Source of the DNA: CAYNFR01 sp964396595
GTDB taxonomy: Bacteria; Bacteroidota; Bacteroidia; Chitinophagales; Saprospiraceae
DNA: 39,246 nucleotides
Direction of reading: 5' to 3'
Assembly: GCA_964396595.1 (NCBI GenBank)
Contig: CAYNFR010000030.1
Location: 1 to 39,246 of the forward strand
Shown here: in pieces, positions 14,574-24,900 of the stretch
Position numbering within the stretch: position 1 is the stretch's first letter
How the letters are laid out: each line of letters begins with the position of its first letter
Made by a program: the position numbers and the translations under genes
Notes under the pieces: model-generated
Database searches by the model: none
What the model was told of the DNA's origin: nothing
Seen by the model: only the letters and a program-made list of their open reading frames with translations

Positions 14574-16835
14574 TTAGAATATTTGGCTTTCATGAAGCTT
14601 TGAGGCACATATTTCTTTGAAAGAATGCGCTATTTTATCATTTGCGTGAGCAACTCTCAGCTCTGAAAACAGATGCAGTGCTTTTTCGTAATGACCTTCA
14701 TTGAATGATTGGATAGCTTCTGAAAAGGCTTTCAGGCTTGATGTTTTACATTTTTTTGTCTCCTCTTCTTGATGATTGTAGCATTCGAAGACTTCTATTG
14801 ACTCGTCTTTTCCTCTCACATGTACTTTACCGATAGACCTGAGGAGGAAGTGTTGCGGATTGGCTAGTTTCTCGACAGCGTCAATGGTAAGTAAGATATC
14901 CGCTCCGTAAATTTTAGTTATACTCTCTATTCTCGCAGCAAGATTTACACTGTCGGAGATTACTGTCGCGTCTCTGCGTGTATCGTCACCAATGATACCC
15001 ATCACAAGTGATCCGAAATGCAAACCCATTCCGACTTGAATGGGTTGACCGCCATGGCTCTTAATTTCATGATTGTAGGCTTGAATCATAAGCTGCATGT
15101 CAATACATGCTTGCAACGCATTATCCGGATTATTCTGAAAAAGCGCCATCACACCATCTCCCAGGTATTGATTAATAATGCCGTTATGCTGTCTTATTAT
15201 AGGACCTACACGTCCCATATAGTTTTTGACAAATTCAAATGTCTCCAACGGTGTCATGTTTTCAGAACGGCTCGTATAGCCGCGAATATCCGTGAAGACG
15301 ATTGCTGTATCCGTCTCTTTAGCATCCCCAAGTTCTGCACTGAGGATATTATTCCTACCGATGGCGGATAGAAATTCTTGAGGAACAAATCGCGACATGG
15401 CCGTATTGAGCTGTTGCTCGTATTCAGATTTTTCCTTTTGCTGACGCAATCTGATGCGATACCACAGCAATACACCACCGAACAGCGTGGTCATGATGAT
15501 ACCGGCAAATATGTTGCGCTGCTGTTGTTGTCGTCGTTCTTTTTGCTCGTTGGACAAAGCTAACTGGGCGATTTCTCGATCTTTGACTTCCGTCTGATAT
15601 CTCATGTCAAGTTCAGAAATCACTGCATTTCTTGACTCTACGAGCAAGGTGTCATGGAGTTCTGTGTATCGTTCAAGAATATCATAAGCGGCGGTATAGT
15701 TGCCAAGGCGACTATGCGTCTTGGCCAGATTTTTGAGCAATTTCACTCGTTCTTCTAGAAAATCAATTTCATCGGCATATGCTTGCGCCTGATTAAAGTA
15801 ATTCAGTGCCTCGTTAAATTGGCCTAGTTCTGAATGCGTTTCACCCAGATTATTGGAGGTAAAAGCCATGCCTCGTCTATCGCCGATTTCTGCAAAGCCA
15901 TCTAGAGCCTTTCGAAAATTGATAATGGCTGCCTTGAGGGTATTGTTGTTTTCTACGGAATTGTTTTGTTTGTTCTGCCGGCTTTGCATTTTATACATCT
16001 CGCCTATACTGTCATAGGCATAGGAAGCGATATAGTTGCGATAATAGGTATTGGTCAGCTTTTCGGCGCTTGATATTGTCAGTTGATAATAATACATGGC
16101 AGAATCGGCCATTGACACATGTGTAGGATCCTCTTCTACTTGGCGATGATAGGTCTGACCTAGATTCAAGTATACATTGGGCAATAAACTTCTAAATCGT
16201 TCTAGTTCTTCGATCTTCGTAAACGGAATGAGCTTTTCGTAAGTGCCAACTTTTTTAAGATATGTCGCGGCACGATTATTAATGTTCTGAGCCATCAGTA
16301 AGGACGCATGATTAATACATGCTACTGCCGCAGAGTAATAGTCTTTTACATTCTCCGAGGCATAGATGACGTTGAGATACATTTCAGCAGCTTTCTCGTA
16401 TTCATTCGTACGCTGATAAAGAAGCGCTATGTTTGAGTTATTCCCATTGACTTGCATCGAATCATTGGCCTGGTAGAAAAGCTTATTCGATTCCTGGAGA
16501 TAAAAAATTGCTGAATCATGCATTTCTGCAGCTAAAAAATTTCTACCCAGATTCTGTGCTGCGATGGCGCTGCGCCTCGGATCATTCATGTTATTGGCTA
16601 GAGCTACTAATCTCCGCGACTCCGGGATAGCCTCAGCCCGATTTATTTTTTCTTTCTCCTGGACATAGTGGAGCCAATAGCGGAATTTTAAAGAGTCAAC
16701 TTCTGTGGATTCAAATAATGACATCAGGGAATCCAACTTCTGTGTCTGTGCATTTAATATTGGGCTATCGCCCAATGTTAATAATAACAAGGGCACGACG
16801 TAAAGTAGTTTCCTATAGGTTGATAAGCCGAACAT
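14574..16835 (-). CDS. TPR-containing class III adenylate/guanylate cyclase
   Basis: A 753-aa membrane-bound signalling protein. A signal sequence or first TM segment is followed by a periplasmic array of tetratricopeptide repeats (about residues 60-410; for example NNSNIALLYQRTNEYEKAAEMY and NNLGETHSELGQFNEALNYF), a transmembrane helix (about 440-460), a short coiled linker, and a cytoplasmic class III cyclase domain (about 510-700). Metal-binding aspartates are D516 (FTDIRGYT) and D560 (YLGDGVMALF); SVNLAARIES supplies the usual Asn and Arg. The residue that normally selects the base, Lys in most adenylate cyclases, is Gln (Q556). The product could be cAMP or cGMP. It follows the TlpA-like gene with an 86-bp gap and precedes the cysteine-rich gene by 57 bp, suggesting a co-transcribed set. 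Confidence 0.87.
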   Translation of the reverse strand: MFGLSTYRKLLYVVPLLLLTLGDSPILNAQTQKLDSLMSLFESTEVDSLKFRYWLHYVQEKEKINRAEAIPESRRLVALANNMNDPRRSAIAAQNLGRNFLAAEMHDSAIFYLQESNKLFYQANDSMQVNGNNSNIALLYQRTNEYEKAAEMYLNVIYASENVKDYYSAAVACINHASLLMAQNINNRAATYLKKVGTYEKLIPFTKIEELERFRSLLPNVYLNLGQTYHRQVEEDPTHVSMADSAMYYYQLTISSAEKLTNTYYRNYIASYAYDSIGEMYKMQSRQNKQNNSVENNNTLKAAIINFRKALDGFAEIGDRRGMAFTSNNLGETHSELGQFNEALNYFNQAQAYADEIDFLEERVKLLKNLAKTHSRLGNYTAAYDILERYTELHDTLLVESRNAVISELDMRYQTEVKDREIAQLALSNEQKERRQQQQRNIFAGIIMTTLFGGVLLWYRIRLRQQKEKSEYEQQLNTAMSRFVPQEFLSAIGRNNILSAELGDAKETDTAIVFTDIRGYTSRSENMTPLETFEFVKNYMGRVGPIIRQHNGIINQYLGDGVMALFQNNPDNALQACIDMQLMIQAYNHEIKSHGGQPIQVGMGLHFGSLVMGIIGDDTRRDATVISDSVNLAARIESITKIYGADILLTIDAVEKLANPQHFLLRSIGKVHVRGKDESIEVFECYNHQEEETKKCKTSSLKAFSEAIQSFNEGHYEKALHLFSELRVAHANDKIAHSFKEICASKLHESQIF

Positions 16836-16921
16836 GTCCGCAAATTACTGAAAATCGGCAAGAAAAATGTTAAATTTCTACGCGAGGCTTGCTTTTCATC
16901 ACTTTTAGGTAGTCCTGTGTT

Positions 16922-18328
16922 CTACCATCGAGATTTCAAAGCCTTAAAGCGTTGATTTAATTCATACTCAGGAATACTCCCTTGACGTCTCATCAATATT
17001 TTTCTGTCCTTATCTATCAGAAAATTAGTCGGCGTGGAAGGCACATAGTACACGGTGTTAACACTGGACTTGTTGAGAGGATCGGAGAGATTTAACCAAT
17101 TATTATCGGGAAAGTGTTCATCAAGATATTCATAGCAACTAGCGGTGTACTGATTTCGTTTGCCACATACTGTGATTAGCTTAATATCCTTATCGCGATG
17201 TTGATCGAGAAGTTTCTTGAGTATCGGCAGTTCTCTGCGGCAACTGCTACAATCCGGATTCCAAAACATAACTAAGATGTACTGATTGGGAATCTCTGAA
17301 AGTGTCACAGGGTTTTCATCTCTATCGTAAAGGGTAATATCCGGTGCAAGCTGGCCGGGAGATAATCTCGTTATTTTATCTGCTTGATCAATGTTTCTTT
17401 CAACTGTTTCTTCATCCATAAATGCCGCCTTGCCTGTCTTGACAAAGTCGTTAACAAGCTTGACAAAAATTTGGTCAAAATCATTGCGGTTTTTAGCTCT
17501 GAAGGTGTTAATTAGATACAACGTGTAATAGTCATAACCTTCTTTATAGGGCTCTAATGCTTTAAGAATGTTTAAAATACGATCGTATGCTTGATCAAGA
17601 TCTAGATCAGGCGATCTGACAGCATGTATATCAAGCCATGATATATGTAATGGACAATCCCAAAACAATGTATTATTGGCAATGTCGCTTACGGGTAGCT
17701 CTTGTGAAAAATAGGCTTGTCTGATGGCTGCTTTTTCAGTGAGTGTACTACCTTTTGAAGGAATGATCATCGGGGTCTGGCGGATGATTTGCGCGGTGAG
17801 TGAGTTGGGATGTTGCTCCAGGTATCTTTGTTGAAGTTCAGCTATGGATTGCTCCATATTGACTAAATTATCAAAGCTTTTTTCGTCTTGTCTCATGCGC
17901 CATTCTTCCGTAAAGGATTGGTATGGACTGGTCACGCGATCCCAGGCTTTGTAATATTCATTGTAAATGGTTAATTCTTCTGATCCTGTGACAGTCATGG
18001 TGTGATGTGGGGCATTAGCTTCACAGCGCAGGGAGTATTTATTGATACCGGGTTCGATGATCAATTGGAAGGATAAGTTTGATCTGCTGTGTTCAGTGTG
18101 ATAAATGATGGCGTACATGCCGGGAGGTGGTGTCTGTGATAGATCAAGGACAAAAAGACCTTCATTATTGCGTGAAATTGTTTGTTCGGGCTTGGTTCGC
18201 TTACCAAACATTTTTCCGAAATACACTTCATTGACAGCAATACCATCGAGTTGCATGGTGATATGAACTTGAGCACTTAGCTCCATTGTGATTAAAGCGA
18301 ATAGAATAAGCGTAAATATGTATCTCAT
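16922..18328 (-). CDS. TlpA-like thioredoxin-fold protein, exported
   Basis: A 468-aa exported protein. A signal peptide (cleavage near ELSAQ) precedes a beta-rich N-terminal domain like the DUF4369-type modules often found before Bacteroidota thioredoxins, then a long helical middle region (about 130-310). The C-terminal thioredoxin-like domain (about 325-468) has WNPDCSSCRRELP; C360 and C363 form the redox pair, and a cis-Pro context appears at YVPSTPTNFLID. It probably reduces or rearranges disulfides of envelope proteins. The secreted cysteine-rich protein two genes downstream in the same orientation is a possible client, though this is inference from gene order only. Confidence 0.85.
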   Translation of the reverse strand: MRYIFTLILFALITMELSAQVHITMQLDGIAVNEVYFGKMFGKRTKPEQTISRNNEGLFVLDLSQTPPPGMYAIIYHTEHSRSNLSFQLIIEPGINKYSLRCEANAPHHTMTVTGSEELTIYNEYYKAWDRVTSPYQSFTEEWRMRQDEKSFDNLVNMEQSIAELQQRYLEQHPNSLTAQIIRQTPMIIPSKGSTLTEKAAIRQAYFSQELPVSDIANNTLFWDCPLHISWLDIHAVRSPDLDLDQAYDRILNILKALEPYKEGYDYYTLYLINTFRAKNRNDFDQIFVKLVNDFVKTGKAAFMDEETVERNIDQADKITRLSPGQLAPDITLYDRDENPVTLSEIPNQYILVMFWNPDCSSCRRELPILKKLLDQHRDKDIKLITVCGKRNQYTASCYEYLDEHFPDNNWLNLSDPLNKSSVNTVYYVPSTPTNFLIDKDRKILMRRQGSIPEYELNQRFKALKSRW

Positions 18329-18424
18329 GACATTGTTATGATCTTTAAATTAACGGCCAATGCCTGATTAAGGTGTCTATTTGTAGAATTTTTAACGTAA
18401 AAATAGGATTCTGTGTAGTTCGTA

Positions 18425-18463
18425 TAAAAAAGGCTGAGTCCATTACTAGTTGGACTCAGCCTT
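18425..18463 (-). terminator. Rho-independent terminator of the Asp-box propeller gene
   Basis: On the minus strand, 13-bp perfectly paired arms (AAGGCTGAGTCCA and its complement) enclose an 8-nt loop and are followed by a T-run (plus-strand A-run near 18425-18431). It starts 28 nt after the gene's stop codon and separates that gene from the TlpA-like gene downstream. Confidence 0.9.
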
Positions 18464-18490
18464 CATTAACTTATTTAAAAGCTAAAGGGC

Positions 18491-21400
18491 TTATAGCTTT
18501 TTTAGGTTTATGTAATCTACATTTTTAGACCGTATCATTTCATTTATTGCCGGGATCTTGGACTCTTTCACCGCGCGATATTGGTCGAGTAGTCGATCTA
18601 TTTCGGCACTCAGTTCATCCCTTACTTTTATCGCTGCGGCAGTAGGAGGGAAGTCACCTATTTGTGTCAGCGAGTTCAGATGCGCCAGTTTGTTAGTCAG
18701 TTTAATAGGATAATTAAGCGGATCTTGATTGCTGCGATTTTTAGTTTGATAAAGTTCGTTTTCAATAAAGGTCAGTGTGCTGTCCACCATCTTTATTTCT
18801 GAAGTGACGTCGTCATGTTCCTTAACGATCGGCAGGAATTTAGCTAATTGATCTTTAATCGATCGTATTTCGATGATGGCTTCGTGGGACGCGGATACTT
18901 TATCTACGATGCTTTTCAAAAATGAAAATTGTCGATCATAATCTGCTTGTGGCTGTTCTACTTTTGGATTACCCATAATATTAAAGCTTTGCGATTGTAC
19001 TTTACCATTATGATGTAGTTCCATGATGTATTTTCCGGGAGCCACTTTAGGACCGTTCATAATGCCCCACCACATGATCATGCCGTCAAATCTCGTGGCA
19101 TCTGCCGTTCGCATGTTCCAATTGTACATATTCAAGCCTTTTTTGAGATCTTGAAGCATGGTACTTTTATCTGCACTTTTATTTGAAAAGTTTCTGATTT
19201 CTGTTCCATCCGTGTTTTTATAAACAAGTCGTACAGTATCTTTTTCTGAAAAATCTGCAAGATGGAAATAGGTAACTACTCCGGAAGGGTGGTTAAGACC
19301 TTCTTGTTTATTATTTTTATTTTGACCGTTTCCAAATCTGTAACTATCCTTCGGCACAAATAATGTGCTTTCTCGAATATTTTTTCCTATGGCTTGATGT
19401 ATGACCGTAAGATCATCCATGATATAGATGCCCCTACCTTGGGTTACGACGATGAGATTATCATCTTTGATAGTCATATCTGTAATCGGTACGATCGGCA
19501 TATTGAGCTGGAATGGATACCACATATCGCCATCATTATAGCTTATGTACATTTGGGTCTCTGTGCCTGCATACAACAAGCCCGGCTTGTTAGGATCCAT
19601 GCGTAGCACACGGGTGAAATGTGCCGGGTCGATTCCATTGGTTATTTTCTTCCACGTTTTTCCGTAATCATTAGTTTTATATAAGTAAGGCTGGAAGTCA
19701 CCTAGTTTATACTGAGTACCGGCTATGTAACACGTAGCAGGATCGGTGGGATGCGGATCTACACTATTGATCATCAGATATTTAGGTGCGACTGAGGGTG
19801 TCACATTTGCCCAGTTTTTACCACCATCTGTCGTCACGTGCATTAGACCGTCATCTGATCCTGCCCATATTACACCTTCGCGCGCAGGTGATTCGGCGGC
19901 AGCGAAAATTGTACAGTAATACTCGACACTCGTGTTATCCTTGGTAATAGGCCCACCGGATGGGCCAAGTTTTTCTTTTTCATTGCGCGTCAGATCGGGG
20001 CTTATGATTTCCCATGTCTGCCCTTCATCGGTAGTGACATGTACGTGATTGGAGGTGGTGTAAAGCTTCTTGCTGCTGTGCGGCGAGAAAAAGATAGGAA
20101 AGTTCCACTGGAAGCGATATTTCATCCCCTCAGCACCATACCCCATGGGATTGTCAGGCCATACGTTTACAGCTCTCACAGTTTTAAGTCGGTGATCTAC
20201 ACGGGTTAATAGTCCTCCGTAGCTTCCCCCGTAAACGATGTCCGGATTGTCGGGATTAACTGCTATATGACCAGATTCACCACCTGCAGTCTGCTCCCAA
20301 TCCTCCTGGCGAATACTCGTACCTGAAGTTCTATGTGGTATCCTGATGGTGGAGTTATCTTGCTGAGCGACATAAATTCTAAAAGGAAAGTCATTATCTG
20401 TGGTGACACGATAAAATTGAGCTGTATTCTGGTTGTGATAGCTTGACCAAGTTTCCCCTCCATCATAAGTAATCTGAGCACCACCGTCATCTGCGATGAT
20501 CATACGCCTAGGGTCTTCGGGGGCAATCCATAGGTCATGATGATCACCATGGGGTGCATTGGACGCTTTGTATGTTCGTCCGCCGTCAGTTGATTTATGA
20601 TAAGACACATTGACGACATAAACGGTATTCTCATCATGGGTGTCTGCATAAATTCGTGTATAGTACCATGCACGCTGGCGCAAGGCGCGATCGTCATTGA
20701 GCTTAGACCATGTCTTACCACCATCATCAGAGCGATAGACGCCACCTTTTTCGTTTTCGATGATCGCCCACACTCTATTTCCATTACGAGGCGAGACCGT
20801 GACCCCGGATATTCCCCACACGCCTCCAGGTAGTCCGGAATTTTTAGTGATCTCTGTCCATGTCTCTCCGTAATCTGTACTTTTCCACATACCGGAACCT
20901 TCTCCACCACTGTCGAGGCTGTAAGGCGTACGTTTCACATACCATGTGCTGGCATAGAGGATGCGTGGGTTAGTAGGATCGATAACAAGATCTACGGCTC
21001 CTGCCTGGTCATTGGCATAGAGGGTTTTACGCCATGTCTTGCCTCCATCGGTACTTTTAAATACGCCTCTCTCCGTACTAGGTGCAAATAAATTACCCAT
21101 CACAGCTGCATAAACTATATCGGGATTATTGGGATCGATGCGCATTCTCGATATAAAATAACTTTTATCAAGTCCGATATGCTTCCATGTCTGCCCGGCA
21201 TCTTCCGAGCGCCAGGCGCCATAGCCATAGGAGACATTTCCTCTCACGGTTTTTTCGCCACCTCCTACATAGATGACATTGGGGTCAGAAGGAGCGACAC
21301 TCACACATCCAATACTTCCACCAAAATAGCCATCAGAGATACTCTCCCATGATCTACCACCATCTGTGGTCTTCCATACACCACCACCAGTGGCACCAAA

Positions 21401-21589
21401 ATAAAACAGATTAGGCTGCCCGGGAACACCTGCAACAGCACATGATCGACCGCCTCTGAAAGGGCCTATTGAACGCCATTCTAAGTCAGAAACAATGGCT
21501 GCATGTGGGTCTGAAGATTGCGAAAAAATGGGTATTGGCGCTACCCAGCATAGGCATAAAAGTACACCAAAAATGATCGACATTCTCAT
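18491..21589 (-). CDS. Exported Asp-box (BNR/VPS10-like) beta-propeller protein
   Basis: A 1032-aa protein with a signal peptide (cleavage near IFSQ) and about eleven Asp-box motifs of S/T-x-D-x-G-x-T-W form between residues 70 and 690 (for example KTTDGGRSW, RSEDAGQTW, KSTDGGKTW, RSDDGGKTW, VTTDEGQTW, KTNDYGKTW). These indicate one or two large sortilin/VPS10-like propellers. The start, WRSIGPFRGGRS, is typical of a widespread Bacteroidota family often labelled glycosyl hydrolase, for which no activity can be assumed. The last 300 or so residues include a PGKYIMEL segment resembling an FlgD-type Ig fold and a helical tail. No T9SS tail or lipobox is seen, so it is probably periplasmic. The gene is monocistronic: it has a terminator downstream and a candidate promoter upstream. 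Confidence 0.85.
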   Translation of the reverse strand: MRMSIIFGVLLCLCWVAPIPIFSQSSDPHAAIVSDLEWRSIGPFRGGRSCAVAGVPGQPNLFYFGATGGGVWKTTDGGRSWESISDGYFGGSIGCVSVAPSDPNVIYVGGGEKTVRGNVSYGYGAWRSEDAGQTWKHIGLDKSYFISRMRIDPNNPDIVYAAVMGNLFAPSTERGVFKSTDGGKTWRKTLYANDQAGAVDLVIDPTNPRILYASTWYVKRTPYSLDSGGEGSGMWKSTDYGETWTEITKNSGLPGGVWGISGVTVSPRNGNRVWAIIENEKGGVYRSDDGGKTWSKLNDDRALRQRAWYYTRIYADTHDENTVYVVNVSYHKSTDGGRTYKASNAPHGDHHDLWIAPEDPRRMIIADDGGAQITYDGGETWSSYHNQNTAQFYRVTTDNDFPFRIYVAQQDNSTIRIPHRTSGTSIRQEDWEQTAGGESGHIAVNPDNPDIVYGGSYGGLLTRVDHRLKTVRAVNVWPDNPMGYGAEGMKYRFQWNFPIFFSPHSSKKLYTTSNHVHVTTDEGQTWEIISPDLTRNEKEKLGPSGGPITKDNTSVEYYCTIFAAAESPAREGVIWAGSDDGLMHVTTDGGKNWANVTPSVAPKYLMINSVDPHPTDPATCYIAGTQYKLGDFQPYLYKTNDYGKTWKKITNGIDPAHFTRVLRMDPNKPGLLYAGTETQMYISYNDGDMWYPFQLNMPIVPITDMTIKDDNLIVVTQGRGIYIMDDLTVIHQAIGKNIRESTLFVPKDSYRFGNGQNKNNKQEGLNHPSGVVTYFHLADFSEKDTVRLVYKNTDGTEIRNFSNKSADKSTMLQDLKKGLNMYNWNMRTADATRFDGMIMWWGIMNGPKVAPGKYIMELHHNGKVQSQSFNIMGNPKVEQPQADYDRQFSFLKSIVDKVSASHEAIIEIRSIKDQLAKFLPIVKEHDDVTSEIKMVDSTLTFIENELYQTKNRSNQDPLNYPIKLTNKLAHLNSLTQIGDFPPTAAAIKVRDELSAEIDRLLDQYRAVKESKIPAINEMIRSKNVDYINLKKL

Positions 21590-21929
21590 AGTTCAGTTTT
21601 GTGGCGTAAGATAATCAATCGATTTTGACATAAACAAATGAAGCTTCTTCAATGTGCAATCTGGCGCGATTTGTGAGCTATTGCAAGCTTCAAACATACC
21701 TATTTAAGCGAGGATTGATCTACGGTTTATGAATGCACAAATAATTGAATAACAAGGTAGTACATATCTCATATTAATTATTTGTTCATATAGACAAAAA
21801 TCGCTTGCGATATAACTGAGTTTGGCAAAATTGTTGGCTGTAAGACCGTGAGAAATAATATCTCTTATGCTTAAGTGGGATTTAATGCCTTTTGATGAAC
21901 GACCACAGTGGTCGAAAAACCATATATCA
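21590..21929. other. Divergent intergenic region between propeller gene and giant T9SS substrate
   Basis: These 340 bp lie between divergent start codons and hold no credible gene. The minus strand has an exact -7-like element (see separate entry). On the plus strand the nearest match is TGAGTTTG at 21817-21824, seven of eight to consensus, without a good -33 partner. Confidence 0.5.
21691..21698 (-). promoter_or_regulatory. Candidate -7 element for the propeller gene
   Basis: The minus strand reads TATGTTTG, an exact match to TAnnTTTG, about 102 nt before the start codon at 21589. No -33 TTTG is found at 19-21 nt, so support is modest. Confidence 0.3.
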
Positions 21930-24900
21930 ATGAAGAATTTTAAGATTCAAGGAGTCTGCTATGCTTTCATGTTGATGCTCTATAGCATGAGCATGAGTGC
22001 ACAGTCATCGGCGGATATAGTCGCGATGGGTCAATGCTTGTGTTCACAGAGTGAAAGAGCTCTAGACACTTTGGTAATTGAATCCAGTTCACCGGATAGA
22101 TGGGGACTGTCGGAATATTCTCCATTTTCTTCACCGGATTCATTAATCTACTACAATGCGGTGGGTAGTGGTGCATATTTGACATGGATCACACCTGCCT
22201 TAGATTCACTTATAGCACTCAATCCCGAAGGTCCAACACCATATAGGTTTTTGTATAGAGGATATAGGGATCCATCAATTCCATTCGATGTAACCTTTAC
22301 AAACGGCATGGAGACCATCGTTGTAAATTTTGAAGCCTGCGTGCCAGATGACGGTTCTATAGTCGGGCCGGATACTTTATGTCTAGGTGATGAAGGAGCC
22401 TATGCCATCAATATAGATCCCGCAGTACTGAGTACAATCAATTGGACACTTTCCGGTACGACAGCAGGAGGAGAAATGTTTTCCGGTTTAGTATTGCCGG
22501 GTACCGGCAGTGGCACGATCTTCATGCAAATGACAGGCTCAGGAAGTATTACCGGAGCTTATGCGGGTTCAGGTTCATCACTATTATTTAACAGTGCAGG
22601 CAATTTTACGCTGCATGTGACAGGTGAGACTAATAAAGGATGTTCTTTCTCAGACTCCATTAATATATATGTACAAAATACAGATTATAATATCATAGGC
22701 TTTAATGAAGTATGTCCCACGGATAGTGTGCCTTACTCAATTCCGCTTGATGCGGCTTTTGATTCAGTGGTATGGACATTATCAGGTGGTGGGGTATTCC
22801 AGAATGGTGAGACCACTATATCTAATACCAATAATGTCTGGGTGAAATGGGGTGGGACACCAGACACATACGAAATCAATGTAAGAGCTATTTGTAATTC
22901 ATCTGCAATGTGTATGGTCACGGATCAGTTCGAAGTGACAGTACAGAACAATATCGACGCACAGATATCGGGAGATACTATCGTCTGTCTCAACGGGACA
23001 TATACCTATAACACTAATGTACATGGCTTAAGCTCACTGACATGGTCAAGTAGAAGAGGCAATAGTTTGATGCCTGTAGGTGCGATACCGGCATCTGTTA
23101 ATGTTACTTTCACACAGACAGGGCTTGATACATTATTTGCTACGGGTATGACTTCTATGGGCTGCACAGTACATGATTCTATTATCATAGATGTCAAGGG
23201 TACGGGTATCATGATTATGGGTAGTACGATGATCTGCAAGGATGTATTGGGAGAATATAGTGCATTTTACGAAGATGGCTCGATAGCAGAATTTACAGCG
23301 TTGACATGGAGCGTACTAGGAGACGATACATTGGCAGATACGACGACCATAGGAATGGATACTTTAATGGTGGTTTGGAACAGAGGTGGAAATCACCAAG
23401 TAGTGGTGACCGGTACTACATCGATAGGTTGCACCTTGAGAGACACCTTTACGGTAAACGTCATTGATAACGAGTTTATCATCTTGGGCGATACAGTGGC
23501 ATGTATGGGCTATGAGGCACAGTTTTTCTTTGTGCAGGCGACAGATAGTATGGATGTGCTTAACGGACCTGTGGTTACATGGTCAATATATATTGGATCG
23601 CCTGATAAGGCTGTTCCACTGCTAGAAGTGTTGACGGATACAGACAATAACGACACGTTGACCCACAGATTCCAGCAGGGGACATTTGGTTCTAACCAGC
23701 CATATTATGTTGTGGCGACTTCGATGTCCCATGGATGTGTATTATCAGATACGATCATAGTGCATGTCATCGGTGATGGTCAGATGGTCATAAATGGACC
23801 TGATAGTTTATGTGCCGGTGGGGATGCATGGTTTTCACTTGGTATTCCGAAGTCTGTATTGACTGCACCGGTAACATGGTCGGTATTCCAGAAGAGCAAC
23901 AACGCACCAGTAATCCCGAGCAATATACATCAAGTATCAAATGATTCTATCCGTGTGACATTCCCCAATGTAGCAGACACCTTTATTGTCAGAGCGATGG
24001 GCATGGTAAGTGGTCAATGCAACTTTACGATCGAAACGGAGATAGTCTTAACGGACAATGCATTTATAATTAATCTTCCAGAGCTTGATACTACTTGTTT
24101 AAGTACAGATAGCGTAAGTTATGTACTGAGCGTAGATACTACTTTAATAAACGCAGCAACTTTCAGCTGGACGATCACTGATCTGTCCAACGGACAGTTT
24201 TTGATACCGACTTTGACCAATAGTGGTTCCAGGCTAGCCGCTACCTATCGTTACCCTAGAGCAGGACGTTATCGTCATGAAGTCCGTGGAGAGTATGGCA
24301 CGGATCTATGTGATATCAATGAAATATTTACGGTCACAGTTAAGGATACAGCCTATCATATTGTGGGTGACCAGCAAATATGCATAGGCGACACGACTGT
24401 TTACACGATCAGGCAATCATGGAATAACATGCGGCTCAGCGATATTGATGCTGATGGTCTGAACTGGATGATTTCTGACCCGAGCGCAGGCACCATTGTT
24501 CAACCTGTTAGTGGTGATACTGTATATGTGGTATGGCATCAACAAGGCATATACACATTATCTGTGGAAGGTATGCGAACATGCGGCTGCCCTATAGCAG
24601 CTGACTCAAGAATTCTTGTCAGAGATGGCGGTTTTATCATAGGAGGTCCGAATAATGTATGTCGAGGAGAGACTGTCGGATTTACCATTCTCAACTTCGA
24701 CACTAGTTATGTAGATGACCTGATAATGGACAGTACAGTCTGGTCTGTATCACATGGTACTATCCTTAATGGTCAGCGTACAGATTCATTGACAGTGCGC
24801 TTCAACACTTATTTAGGACGTGATCCGATTTTTGTCGATACGATCAGGTTCAGGGGTGTGACTGATGACGGATGTCAGGTGGATACCCAGATTCTTGTCA

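Noticed and set aside
20500..20910. A 136-codon minus-strand frame overlapping the propeller gene in another frame
   Set aside because: The main frame has several Asp-box motifs here; the alternative product has no domain and no start context.
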